Part shown: positions 32,572 through 44,711 of the stretch, piece by piece
Layout of the letters: every line of letters begins with the position of its first letter
Numbering within the stretch: the stretch's first letter is position 1
Assembly: GCA_034509925.1 (NCBI GenBank)
Contig: CM067538.1
Coordinates: forward strand, 4,939,778 to 5,003,777
Length of the DNA: 64,000 nucleotides
Reading direction: 5' to 3'
From: Hirudinaria manillensis
Lineage: Eukaryota; Annelida; Clitellata; Hirudinida; Hirudinidae
Translations under genes and position numbers: made by a program
Notes under the pieces: generated by a model
Seen by the model: only the letters and a program-made list of their open reading frames with translations
Database searches by the model: none
What the model was told of the DNA's origin: nothing

Positions 32572-35500
32572 TCACTTGTTCCGACCTTTTGTAACGATCT
32601 TCACGCCAGAACTGCCGGGTTGGTGGTGAGGAGCCGCGACCGAGGAGTGGTGAACGCTCGACGAAGACTTAAACGATATCCCCGTGGCCCCCTGAGGGCT
32701 TTTGGGGGAAGTTTGCAACGGACTCGATAGAGTCAACTTCCCCAGGCTCAAGGGCTGCGAGCTTTGAATGACTAGCCCCGGTTTTTTGACCTCGTGCGGT
32801 TTCTCGCCGTGATGCTCAGAATAATTTTGCTTATCCGTCTTAACCTCCGCAGGAGGATTAGGAGGGGGCAGGTCCTTGCTCGACGGAGACGGCATGGGGA
32901 ACTGGGAAACCCCGGACCTCTTATCCGAATTGTTGCCGTGATTTCCGCCCGTCTTTCCGGTCACGTTCTCCAGCTGCTGCTGTATAAATTGGAAGCTATC
33001 GATGCCCATGTAGTCTATGTCTCCCTTCTCCCAACTTTGTTGGCGTTTCTGATCATTTAACTGCTCCTTCGAATAACTTTTCTGTGAATCGCCCTGTCCA
33101 TGCCTTTGGAGGGCAACTCCTGACTGCGATCAAGAAAGACGGGAGGTGATGACAAAGACAGATTTCGAGAATAGAATTGAGCGATCGACAAAAAATTAAA
33201 CTTCGATTTACTAAAGAAAAAGAAGAAAAAAAATAAACAAGCTTACAACAAGCATAACCTTATTAGGAGTTAGGAAAGTTAAATGACATCTAAAGCAATT
33301 TAAAGGAAACAAGAACATGCAAAGGAAAGTGAAAAATCGTTAGTTGTAAAATAAAACTCAATGAATCCATCCAAGAAATCTGTAATTTATTAGAAAACAA
33401 AATGACGATCACCATTAATTAAATAACTCAGCCTCCCAATATGTAAATTAGAACAACCTATAACCCATAAAGTTTTCTCTTTAAATGAAATTCAATTTAT
33501 ATCACCATCAAAAGCAGAAAACAAATCAAGGTAGAACGATAAAATGGTTAGTAAGATGAAAATAAACAAACCTTACCATCCTTAATTAATCACAATGAGC
33601 AAGAAATTCAATATAATTATTTGATTCTTTTTATAAACTTTAGAATTCAGACGAATCAGAAATGAAATCCTAGCGCTTCTTAGGACATCAAAATAGTCAC
33701 GATATGGTGAGAACAAACTATTTTTTAACGGTTCTCCCCTTTGTGACCACGGTGACGGACTTCACGCCCGAGGTAACTCTAGTCGAGGAAGGTGCCGATG
33801 CTTTGATGGTGGTCCTACCGACCGCCTTCGGCTCTGCCGGACGAGGTTTTTCCGAGGGCCCGAATTCGTAATCGGGACGCATCAGAAGCACCTTTTTCAC
33901 GATCGTGTCTTCCGAGAAACGATCCGTGGATTTCATAGGAGCAGGATCGAAGAAGTCTTTGAGCCCGGATTCACTTGCAAGAGTTCCTGGCTCTTTCTGC
34001 AAGGGTACAAATTTCTCAGATTTTGGTTCCTTATCTTGAGCCTCTTTCGTGTCTGACCTCTTATATTCCTTCTGATCATGTGAAATTACATCTTTATCAA
34101 AAGAGCTCAAAGTCTGGGCTTTTCCATGGACAAAGCTTTCATCTTTCTGTTTTGGCTGGTCGCCCGCAGATTGGAAAACATATCTTCCGGGTACCTTCTT
34201 TGCCTGGGTGTCCTGGTCTCCTGATGATCGAAACAGGTATTTTCCAGGTGCTTTGATTTCTTTTATTCCCTTTTCAACTGGACAACCAGGCAATGCATGA
34301 GAATCTGAAACAACTTTTGGTGGAATTGCTTGAATGACCTCAGAAGTTGATTTTTTCGCAAGAGTTCCTTCTTTTTCAAGCTCTATTTCTCCTTGAGGCA
34401 CAGATTGGACTTTCTCTTCAAAAGCGGAATGGAGCTCAAAAGTTCCTGGTTTTGCTTCTTTGGATGAAATTTTTCTGGGACTCTCACCTTGTCTGGAGAT
34501 ATCTTCTGCTTTTGCAAGTGGAGCTGCTGATTGTAACCTGAAAGAGCCTGCAGTTCCGGTCTTATCTTCGTCGAGGCATTGGGAAGGAATGCTTTCCAAT
34601 CTTGAAGATTCAGCATTTTGCACTGGTGCTTCCTTGTCAGATACCTTGGGAAATTGTCCTGAAGAAAATTTGTATGTTGGAGCAGGAATTGGAAATGTTG
34701 TAGAAAGAGGTCTATCGTATTTTTGGTCCGATCTTTTGGTTTTTTCATCTAGTCTTTTCAGGATGTGATCAAAGCTGTCTTTTCCTAAATAGTCTATCTG
34801 TCCACTCTCCCATTTGTATCTCCTGTCAAGATCAGATGTTTTGCTTTCAATGTCATCAGCAACTGGATGAGATTTCTGGCTTTTGGGCTTGATAGGATCG
34901 ATGGCCTTTTGCTCCTGTGCTAGATCAGAGGCTTCAAGATCTTCAGATTTCGATGGAACCATTTTTGGAGGTCCTTTGGCCAAAATCGAAAGTTCTGGAG
35001 ATGGCATCTGCTTAATCAAGCTCACAATCGCTTGCTCCTTCTGAATTTTAATTTCCTCGGCCGTGACGGGCGGAGTGACGAGAACTTTTCCACTCTTCAT
35101 TTCAATTTGCTTTTGAATGTTCTCGTACTTGTCCAATCCGAGATAATCGGCCTGACCCGTCTCCCATCTCAACTGGTGATCTCGATCCGCCTCGCCGATC
35201 TCGGGAACGCTTTCTTCGGACGGAGTCGGACCGAAGCCATCCTAAGAGGTGGGGAATCACATTTCTAATAGAAATTATTGATTCCATCACCATCAATCTC
35301 CATTTATTTTCCTTCAAATGCACTCCATGCCAGTGCTCTAAACTGACTAATGAATTCTTGCTTAATAATCCATTAATTTCAAAATTTATATTGTTTTCCT
35401 CATAAGTTGAATCTATCAGCAAGCAATTAGAGGTGAGTTTTTCATCTAGACGTACATGTCACACTTCCGAGTCAGGTTACTGTTATGGGGTTGTTACTAT

Positions 35501-38500
35501 GGTAACTAGGCACTTATGGATAATAAATATCAAATCCATGAAAATCTAGGATCCAGTCATTATTATCATGTTTCACAACTGCTTACATGATTGCTCCATG
35601 CCATGTCATGTTGTTCCATCAAAGCATAAATTAATTGTAGGTACATCTTTGCAATTCATTCTAGTAGGAACAACAACACCCATACAGTAGAAAGAATGCA
35701 TTGAATGTTTCAGCATTCAATGGTACTGCCGAAGAATTGCATGGTTTACTGCGAGCATGTGTTGAAATACAAAGAGATTATAAATAGACCCACAGCTTCC
35801 TATAAACAAAAATCTCATTCTAGCACTAGAAACAATATTTGTAAAGCATATTTTTAAAGATAAACAAATTATCCAACTGCCAATTGCAAGTATAATAATT
35901 GTCAGTCAGTAAAACACATATACTATGTGAACATAGTATGTCCTAGTGTTAGTAGAACCTTTAAAATGGAACACGCTGAACAACATAAACACACCGTGCA
36001 CTCGCTATTCGATCAATATTAACGACCAAGTTGAGAATAAGACTCACTTCTTTCTCTCGGGCAATGCTCAACTTGACATTTGCGGTGAAGATTTCCCACC
36101 ATAGCTTCACAAACTCCTGGCAGTTCAGACCCAAATCTCCCGGACAGTCGACGCAACCGGTGTCGGGATGGTAGGTGGCATGCCAGGGCTTGTGCATCCC
36201 GATGAAATGTATCACCTTTGCATCCTTACCGAAGCTGGCAATAAATCACGGCCAGTCATCATCACCATCATCATCGCCATTGCTTCGAGTTCAAGCCAAG
36301 CAGCTTTGATACAAACCGCTTGAATGCAGGCTTATAGGTGTAAAAAGCTTGAGCTACCACGTTGTACAGAAAGGGGATGTGAAATCTTATATCTTTGGTC
36401 GCCCAGTCGCTGAAGAAGGCATTCAGAAGTCCCTGATCGCCACCTGCATGGAACCAAATCAACACCAATCATTAGAGGACTATAATTATTATTTATTATT
36501 CTCACAGAAGTAGATCGTCTCTGAAATAAACACCAGGGCATTTGAAAACATTCTCAGCATCAAAAAAAACATTCTAACCATCAAAGCTGCCTCTGGACAG
36601 AGCAAGTTCCAAAAGCCTGGCATAAGTTTCCTCTGAAGGCTTAAAAACGAAAACTCCAGAGTTAAAGCAGTCCGGCCAGCCCACGTCCGATGCGGCCGAC
36701 AGCTCCTCCCTCTCAAACAAGTCATCGATGTTCTGCAGCACCTACGGAGTCGGGCAAGATTTCAGAATCATTAGTATTCATCTCGAAGCCACATTTGATT
36801 GGCATATCTGGGAACACCTACCAGGGTGTCCGCATCCATGAATACGCATTTAGAATACTGCGTGAGCCGCCAACAATGCAGCTTACTGAAGGTCACGCCA
36901 AGGTCGGGTCGGGTCAGAAGGGCAAGGTTCACCGTGTCATGGCTGTCTAGAATGTTGACTTCAACCAGCACAAAAACCTTGGCCAACTCATCTCTGAATC
37001 ATATATTTAAATTATGCTCTCAAAATTGATAACTGATAATAACATTAACAACAACAATAATAGTAATAATAATAATAATAATAATAATATCAAAGAAAAG
37101 TAAAATGATAAGATCATAGAATTTGATTAACATAAAATATCCTGGCTAATAACAAGGCAAAGACTTCTTTCAAACTGTAAATCTATTTATAGCTTGGTCT
37201 AAATGATAGGTGTTCTCCACAGAGTAGCAGAGCATGGAAAAACTATGCAGATGATGCAAGCATGGCAGCAATACTTGGCTTGAAAGTAGCCTGGCAGGCA
37301 ATAAATTATATCCCTTAATTATGAATCTTCTCACAATTACCTTTAGCAAACCAATTACCAAAAATGGTATTCAAATGAGCTAACTTACAATACAAAATAC
37401 TTCTACTCTTTTTCTGTGGTTTCTGAATAGCACAAACAAAGCAATTTTCCACAAAATAGAACCTCCAATTGGCCTTACACCAAATGGCACAGTACTATTC
37501 AAGCCAATTTACAACACATAATCTCATAATCCAGAGTCCTGGGCAAAAGTAAATTACTTCAAAAATATTAACTTCCTGATATTTAACAGAGTGAGCATAA
37601 AAATACAAAGCCTAGACACAAAGAACTGGTATACCGCTAATCATGTTTTAAGCTGAACAAATGACCCAATTAAATAAAACTTCAAGGGCCACGACAGACT
37701 TTGGCCTCTGACCTTATAGAAGTTGAGAGGTCACTCGTAACCATACAGACGAGAGTTCTGGTAGTGCCTACTCTCCTCAACGAATGTCCCAGGGCAAGGG
37801 CTCCACGACCGTAAGAGTCATTGGTGGCCAATGTAACAAAGGCTTGATCTGTCACTAAATCACAGTAAATCACATCACATCACATATAAATATGGGCTAT
37901 GATATAATATAATCAAATTAATACAAATAATGAAATTAATTTTAATTTAACAAGTATATCGAATCAGAATTGACACTCTAGTCGTGCACGGAGAAACAAA
38001 ATGTTTGTAAGAAGCATTTGAAATATGTATGCAACTCCTATATGTATCTCCTATTTCTTGGGAGTTCTGTAAAAAAACACATAAAAAAATCGTATCCTCG
38101 TCTCAAGGCCAGCTCAACCCAGACATTCAAATTTTCCAGCCAGTTCCACTTTCCAAATTTAAAACTGCTTAAATAACGAGTACAATTACTGCACTATTAA
38201 TAAGATCACTTAAAAATGTAATTAAAAATTACATATATTTTTATTTCTATGTGGATGTGAACTGCTAATGAGTCCAAGGAGCAAAATTCACTGTCAATTA
38301 AGAAACAACATGTAACCACTTATATCTAGGTAGAAATGCCAAAGCAACTTGTATAACTAAAGGATTTCAAAGTATTTGATATTTGTATATTAACATTATA
38401 TTATATTTTTTATGTTATATTTAATATATTGTATTTGGTACAACTCAACTAAGCTCATCTAGCCTCAGATAATGAGTAAAGCCTTAATGGGTAAGGTCGC

Positions 38501-38714
38501 CAAATGAATGATAAAATTTCCAACTATTGTAACAGTAAAAGCGAACAAATTGCAGTGCATATAAAGCATTACATCCCAGAAACTGAAACTTTTCACCAAA
38601 GCTGATCAAAACCAGTAAAAAACTGCTTATCAACTAAGTTTACCAATTGTGACATCGTGTATAATTTCAACATTTAACTGTTAAAGGCATCAACAAACCC
38701 TGAGCTTCTGCCAT
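32572..38714 (-). CDS. GYG: Glycogenin, short isoform with alternative last exon (452 aa)
   Basis: This uses the same first six exons as the long form, then exon 33123-32572 instead of 35241-33718. Both last exons begin in phase 0 after good acceptors (gatcgcag here), and each has its own stop, so they behave as alternative terminal exons. This exon adds 183 residues. It has one glycogen-synthase-binding motif, W300 in [17 protein letters not shown], then a proline/serine-rich linker ([16 protein letters not shown]) and a C-terminus [13 protein letters not shown] that echoes the end of the long exon. Coupling of exon 6 to this exon is inferred from phase. A transcript joining part of the long exon to it through an internal donor cannot be excluded. 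Confidence 0.8.
33718..38714 (-). CDS. GYG: Glycogenin, long isoform (776 aa)
   Basis: Exons (minus): 38714-38699, 37854-37713, 36993-36822, 36741-36579, 36443-36317, 36234-36048, 35241-33718. Glycogenin is the GT8 glucosyltransferase that glucosylates itself to prime glycogen synthesis in the cytosol. Residues 1-269 form the catalytic domain. It starts [20 protein letters not shown] and contains KLHCW, the manganese-binding D106-A-D108 (FMDADTL), [15 protein letters not shown] and HKPWH. Y199 in AFYTYKPAF aligns with the autoglucosylated Tyr195 of human GYG1. The last exon adds about 507 residues, with glycogen-synthase-binding motifs at W295 ([11 protein letters not shown]) and W413 ([12 protein letters not shown]), where human GYG1 has one such motif at its C-terminus. 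A disordered tail carries short Y/F-x-F-x-S-x-G repeats and ends [13 protein letters not shown]. All phases agree. Confidence 0.93.
37045..37089. repeat. (AAT)n microsatellite in glycogenin intron 2
   Basis: About ten AAT units preceded by AAC-rich sequence, in the intron between glycogenin exons 2 and 3. Confidence 0.9.
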
Positions 38715-39649
38715 GATAGCGAAAATCTGCCCCTCTCGACGCAGAACCCGGCTTTCGTAACTCCAGAGCAGAAGGTCACTTTACGACTCTTATGAAGAAT
38801 TCGTTGAGCGTTGGATAAGTTACTAAAGCGCTTTTTTCGTTCAAAATTTTTTTCGTTTGGCACAGTTTCGTTTTAAATAAGTTTTTATAATGCTTACAAA
38901 TGTGTAAAATTAATAAAACTAGACTTTGATGCAGTACTAGTCTCCTGGTGATTTTCCAGAAAATTTCCATGAAATGAAACATTTCATCACGATCTTTCAA
39001 AAGATGGTAAGACATTTCACCATATCAAATAAGAATATTTTACTCAGCTAATTGGTTTATGCAGTTCTCGAGAAATTAAAAGGTGAATCGAACTTGCATC
39101 GTCATTGTTCATTATTGTAAATATTTGTAAACTGCTCCCACTACAAAACTTTTAAAGTTGAGGTCTTTCTTTATTTAAATTTTCTGGCAAATTTCATCGT
39201 TCCAAAGCTACTTCCAGGAAGCTGCACAATTGTTCGAGCTGCAAGTTATGATCATAACGCTCGAGCGTTACATCAGAATTCGAAGAATGCCAAAGATTAG
39301 GAAAAAGATAAAATCTGAAATTCATTTTTATGAATGAGTAGAACCAATTCCATCACAGACCTTGTGAGCTAGTTTTTAATTAGTTCATCCATTTTGATGT
39401 TGCAGAAATCGCAGGAGATCCCACTGATAAAGTCAGTCCGACAATTCCACTGATAATTGAGTCGAAATCACATTTTTTATATTAGGCTGGACTTGTTAAT
39501 GAACTCATCAGTGTAAAATATTTCTTCGACCGTCATTATTGTTTATTATTCAATTGTACTCGTTAATTGTACGAGATTGGATGTGAGTATATAAAAAAGT
39601 ACAAGTGTTGTAAAAAAAAAAACAGACGAACAAAAATAAGTGGCCTCTG

Positions 39650-39729
<80 letters not shown>

Positions 39730-42030
39730 CCCATGCGAATCGTTTAGAAAATATAGCAATTTTAAAGTTATATTAATTATTTGGGACAAACATGCTCTAA
39801 ATAATCTTTAAAGTAATATCTTAAACTGAAAAGAACTACAAATGCATACTCTTAGAATGAAATAGCGGCTACCTTTTTTGCACATTAAAAGACTTAACTA
39901 GCAGTAAATGTCAGTAAAATTGAAACACCCGACACAAAGTAAATATTGTTTTAACACAATTTAAATTTAATTAATTCTAATCAAACACAATAGTGACAGA
40001 AAGCAAGAATGTTATTCAACTTGAAATCAATGCTTATGACGCGTGCCCGGTAATTTCCCTGTCAATCGTTGCCATTGTCACAATCCGAAGAAGGTTTTGT
40101 ACGAATTCACATCGCAACGTGTACTCCACTAATGACTTGAAAGTTCACGGAGATCATTCGTTCAACCAGAACTAACTAATTTGAGTGCGTTGCTGTGGGA
40201 TCATTTCACCCTGGATTTTAACTAAGACCTCTTTTGGTCGAACACAAATTGGCACTAATATCAACAACAACAACTCCAATAATAGTAACGACAGCAAGTG
40301 TAATATTCCCTAAACAAACAATATGTGAGTGCATGGCATTGAGGTTGTGATAATGTTCGTGTGTATTCTATTTATAATCTCCTAACAAGAGACTGAACAT
40401 TTGTCAGCTTTTAAACATCGATGATAGGTGGATAAATTATGGCTATTAGCACTCGTAAAAATTTCTTTACATGAACATATTTTGTAATTAATTCAAGATA
40501 TTGCCGTCATAGTTTGCTTTTAAAAATTATCATTTATCATTTATTTATAATTTTAATGATTCTATGATTTAAAGTGGCGTGCATTTATCCCTTTGATAGA
40601 ACAAGCAGCTATTGTGAATTGAATTGGACATTTTATAAATAAATAAATATTTGTTAATAAACAAGAGTACATGTTGATAAGGCCCGTGCCGGGTGCCACT
40701 AAAAGGGCTCCACAATTCGCTGGCAGAGGCAGAAGTAAACTTCGGGAGTAACTTTACAATCGGCAGCCAAAAACCGGTGCAAGATCGTGAGATTGCCGGA
40801 CATTTGATACGCAATTCCATAATTTTTTGTGTGTATCGTGGCTGTGATCGGAATAACAATGCTTATCACGTCGTATTCTCCGTGATGATGCGATAAGTTG
40901 ACATCGTTATATAACGCTACTAAGCTTATCAACGAACTGTCGAATTAAGCCGAGAAGAATTGAACAGAATTACATTCATTTATTAATGTTTTAATCCAAA
41001 AAAATAATTATTATAAACCATAAAGAGTTTTAAATATTCATGATTTCTTTTATTTCTGAAGGAATGTTATTTAAAATTAATTAATTCATTATTTTATAAT
41101 TACCTAATTGTTTGCATAATTAATTAATTGATACAATCACAACCAGCAATGATCTCACGGCAATTATATATTTATGCAGTTGTATATTTGACTTTTAATA
41201 ACAAGTATTTTAAAGTATTTGAAAAATATATTTCGTTTTCATTGTTAGCGATGAAGCTTTGTAATATTTCAACAAAATTATTATTATTCATGTTATTATT
41301 ACGTTATATTATGGTACAACTACATTAATTATTACATAATTAAATATTATTAATTACGCTATAATGTTTAAAATAATTAATGCATTTATAATAATATTTA
41401 AAAAGATTAAATATTTTTTATTTTTATGAAATGCATTTTTGGAACTTAATTGTGTCTTGTGAGTATGACATATCGTAATATGTCATGCCTTCAGTACGTA
41501 TATAATGCCTATTTATCAATGTATTAATTTTATTAAAAATACTTCAACTGAATGTCGGAGGACATTACGGAATCCGAAGTTTTGTATCCTGTGTTCAATC
41601 ATTTTAAATGTTCATTGATTGTGACTTTTAAGAAATTACAGCTATTATTGCCAATTTTTAGATAATCCATCACTGGCAATGGTTGTTGTTAATATTATTA
41701 TTATTACTATTATTATTACATTACATATTACTCTCGTGTTGTTATTTTTGTTATTGTTATTGTGTTGTTGTTGTTGTCGTCGCTACATCCAAGATTAAGA
41801 AATTCAAAGGTCCACGAGTGCATTCTCGAAGTAAAGCACTTCGAAGGTCATGCTTTTCGTCACTTGTACTTATTATTTATCATTTTCACGGTGCCATTCT
41901 CAGAAATTGTGCGGCTCGATTTACAAACAATGGCAATAGCAAAACGGACAACAATTACAGACCTGTTTGGTCGACGAAATCAATTGCGTAATAACGGTCA
42001 GAATAGGTGTTTAAATTATGATAATAAGGA
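38715..42030. other. Gene-free stretch upstream of glycogenin
   Basis: This should contain the glycogenin promoter and 5' untranslated exon; I see no TATA box in the right place. It includes the (AT)n array at 39653-39727. A GC-richer island at about 40680-40930 is open in several frames but not recognisable. There are ATT/GTT repeats at 41690-41785. No gene is supported. Confidence 0.5.
39653..39727. repeat. (AT)n dinucleotide array
   Basis: About 37 perfect AT units. Ile-Tyr frames across it are artefacts. Confidence 0.98.
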
Positions 42031-42923
42031 CTAACAAAGAGGTAACAAAATCTCGTCTGAACTTTGATATGACCAATTATCACGAGTCCCTCCTTGTTGA
42101 GGTTTTTCACGTCCTTCGTGGATTTTTGTCTGAAAAATACTTTACGATCCATAGATGTCAGTCGAGACCATTTTTAAATTAAAAATTTTAATATTAATCG
42201 TCTAAGTCTGCAAACTGTAGAAAACTCTCACCTGATTTTCAGCTGATTTCAGCTGATTGTAAAGCTGTAAAACGGAAAATATTAAGCTATTTCTAGATAC
42301 TCTTTACTTATTTAAAATTTCAAAACTTAATGTAAATAGAATAGCAACTTTATAGATAAATTATGATCTGGCGATTGGGAACAAATTGTTTTATTAAATA
42401 GAAGAGAGTCTAGGAGTTTAAAATCGAGAACAAGTTTCGGATCACGACGTAGAAAAATACCGCGGTCATTTGAATGTCGACTCAAATACGTTGAATCTAA
42501 ATTGCTTGATTATCTTTCATATCGCCCGATTTCAATTTAGCATTCGATAGCCATAACACAAAACATCGAATGACTGAAACAAAAAATAAGTAACAAAGTC
42601 TGGCAAAGTCAACATCATTTGTAGATCTCTTCCTTTCCTCTGTCAAGTCCAAAAGCATCAGAACTGCTCTGCCCTTCTCGACATCCAGAGTATCCTTGCG
42701 GAAGTTGTACTCCCTACGTCGAATAAACTCTGAGGAAAGAACAATTAGTATTTAAATTTATTCTTAAAATTAGAAACACTCGATGCAGAAGAAAGGTTAG
42801 GATCGTAAATCTTACTCTGGCTTGCTGGAGTAAACAACGAGAACTCTCGAGTCTGTTTATTCGAAGCAGAAAGTTCTTGATTTATATCCCCGGCGCAGGG
42901 TCCCTTAATTTTCCTCGTACTGG
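42031..42923 (-). CDS. Unrecognised gene, 3' exons
   Basis: Four exon pieces on the minus strand: about 42923-42816 (5' limit uncertain), 42729-42614, 42264-42232 (a 33-base microexon) and 42129-42031. Three junctions agree in phase: CAGA|gtaaga to cctcag|AG (phase 1), GAT|gttgac to ttttacag|CTT (phase 0), and CAG|gtgaga to tttttcag|ACA (phase 0). The peptide runs GPCAGDINQELSASNKQTRE, then KFIRRREYNFRKDTLDVEKG and LLDLTEERKRSTND, then LYNQLKSAENQ, then TKIHEGREKPQQGGTRD and ends SSDEILLPLC. It is charged and probably helical from about REYNF to AENQ. I do not recognise the family. The start lies upstream; an open stretch at 44157-43852 (minus) is one possible earlier exon. It is oriented head-to-head with the P450 gene. 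Confidence 0.5.
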
Positions 42924-44553
42924 CTGACCTCCTCAGACCTCCTTATGAGCACCTTCATTCCACAGCTCTGCCAGCCTAAGAATGTTCATCGCCAAAACAG
43001 ACGAAAAACAAACAGAATCGAGAAAACATTCGTTGGCAGTCATAAATTACGCGAGGCTGTCAGTCAGTCAAAAGAAAGCACGCAAGAATCAGGAGGCTGT
43101 AAATCTCTTTCGATCGTCCCCATTAGAATCCTTCTTCATTGGCTTAATTATCTTCGCAAATAGCAGACCAAAGAATCCGAGCACACTCGACGGAGTTAAT
43201 TTGTCAATTACGGTGCAAGCAAACATCTCATCGGTACTTTTGCGTTATATAATGACCTCGATTCGGACAAATAACGGGGCTGATCTTGTCTCTCAAGTAG
43301 AAATCCGCCTGGCTAAAATTAGCCCTTTGCGCGGTTCTCGAACTCGCTTTGAACTCTCTGACCCCTTCGAACCCTTTGAACCCGAGCTGCACTCGACGAC
43401 CTCGTCGAATGGAGCAAAACTTGCGCTCGCGTGAACCCGACACACCTTCGAAGCTGGAAAAATTCTCCGCAGAAAAACCGGGTGAGGCTTCTCATGAAGT
43501 TTCTCTCTTTTCCTCGAGTGAAGTCTGACGTTGTCGAAGACCGAACTGAAAATGGAAAGAGGTTTTCGAGAGGAAAAAATATCATCTCGATGAGGTTTTT
43601 GGTTCTATGGATTTTGGGGGGTTTTTGTTGTTGTTGAAGGATTTTATTGTTTATGGGCTGAATGTTGCAAGTAGACAGGAGAGTTGTCGTAAATAAAATT
43701 ACTCTCCTTCTTTTTCTATCAAGTATCAGGAGCCGTAAGTCGTCTTTGAAAGTCATAATTTATGTCTGAAAACAGCTTTGGTTGAAAATTAAACTCAGAT
43801 AGATAGAACGCTCATCTGGTAGCAACTGAAGAGATAGAGAGAGATACATCTCTAGCAGAAGATATTAACTTCAACGACGAGAGATTTATCGACCCTTGTG
43901 TCCAGTCTTGGCCGAAACACGGTGATTAATGAAGGTGCGTGAAGCTGCAATGAAATATTTCTACGCAGACGGATCGTGTTATTGCTTTCTGAACTCTGAG
44001 CCGACGATGTGTTTCGACCGGTGCCTACAAAACGATTGGGGACCAATAAGGAATTGTGTTGGTGAGCGAATGAGCTCTTAACTTCTTGATAACTTATCTG
44101 CATACCAGGATCCTGTGCCTCCGATGAAGTACCACGTTGAAACTTCCATTGAGCAGTTTACTTTTAACTTTTAATTGTAAACTAATCTAGATTAGTATCA
44201 ACGAGAAAGATCAGCCGAATGCGATGACCGTACCGTGGTGAACCATTTAAGGTCCATTGTTTTGAGATCGAGTGCAAAATAATTTCATTGTAAATGCTCG
44301 TCAGCATTTAAACTCATTGTTACGTATCGCACTCAGATTTTTAGAGCTCTCAGCAGAGAAAAACCGATTCATAACTTAATGTTACTATTTTTTTTTACTA
44401 TTTTTATTTTTATTATTATCGTCGATGTTGTTGTTGTCAACGTTGACTGAAATCGTTAAGTTGGCCATTATTTAAGTATATAAATATGTTTCCACTAACA
44501 ATGCAAAGAACAATTCGCATATACAACGCACGCCAGCGTGAGCTACTAGCAAG
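42924..44553. other. Stretch between the unrecognised minus-strand gene and the P450
   Basis: It includes a GC- and CpG-richer block (about 43230-43660) open on both strands, and a protein-like minus-strand open stretch at 44157-43852 (containing NSLLVPNRFVGTGRNTSS). Neither could be tied to a gene by splice phase. They may be upstream exons of the minus-strand gene or a promoter region. Confidence 0.4.
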
Positions 44554-44561
44554 TATATAAG
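44554..44561 (+). promoter_or_regulatory. TATA box of the P450 gene
   Basis: TATATAAG lies 151 bases before the chosen ATG at 44712. No clear initiator element is visible 30 bases downstream. Confidence 0.45.
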
Positions 44562-44711
44562 CAGTGGCTTCAAATTTGACCGTGGTCATGAGAAGCAAAG
44601 TCGCTCTGACTCTTCTTATTGAATTTGTTTGATGATGAACTATTGATTAACAATCATTAGTTAATTAATAATCATTAGTGACTATTATGCACAAGAAACT
44701 GAATAGATAAG

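Noticed and set aside
34383..34748. Alternative frames inside the long glycogenin exon
   Set aside because: They are shadows of the glycogenin tail, whose frame is fixed by splice phase and by the two binding motifs.
39546..39789. Frames with Ile-Tyr repeats
   Set aside because: These come from the (AT)n array.
40569..40932. Three overlapping frames in a GC-richer island
   Set aside because: They compete on both strands without a start context, splice partner or family match.
43228..43756. Overlapping frames on both strands
   Set aside because: A GC-richer block open in several frames at once. No frame has matching splice sites or recognisable motifs.
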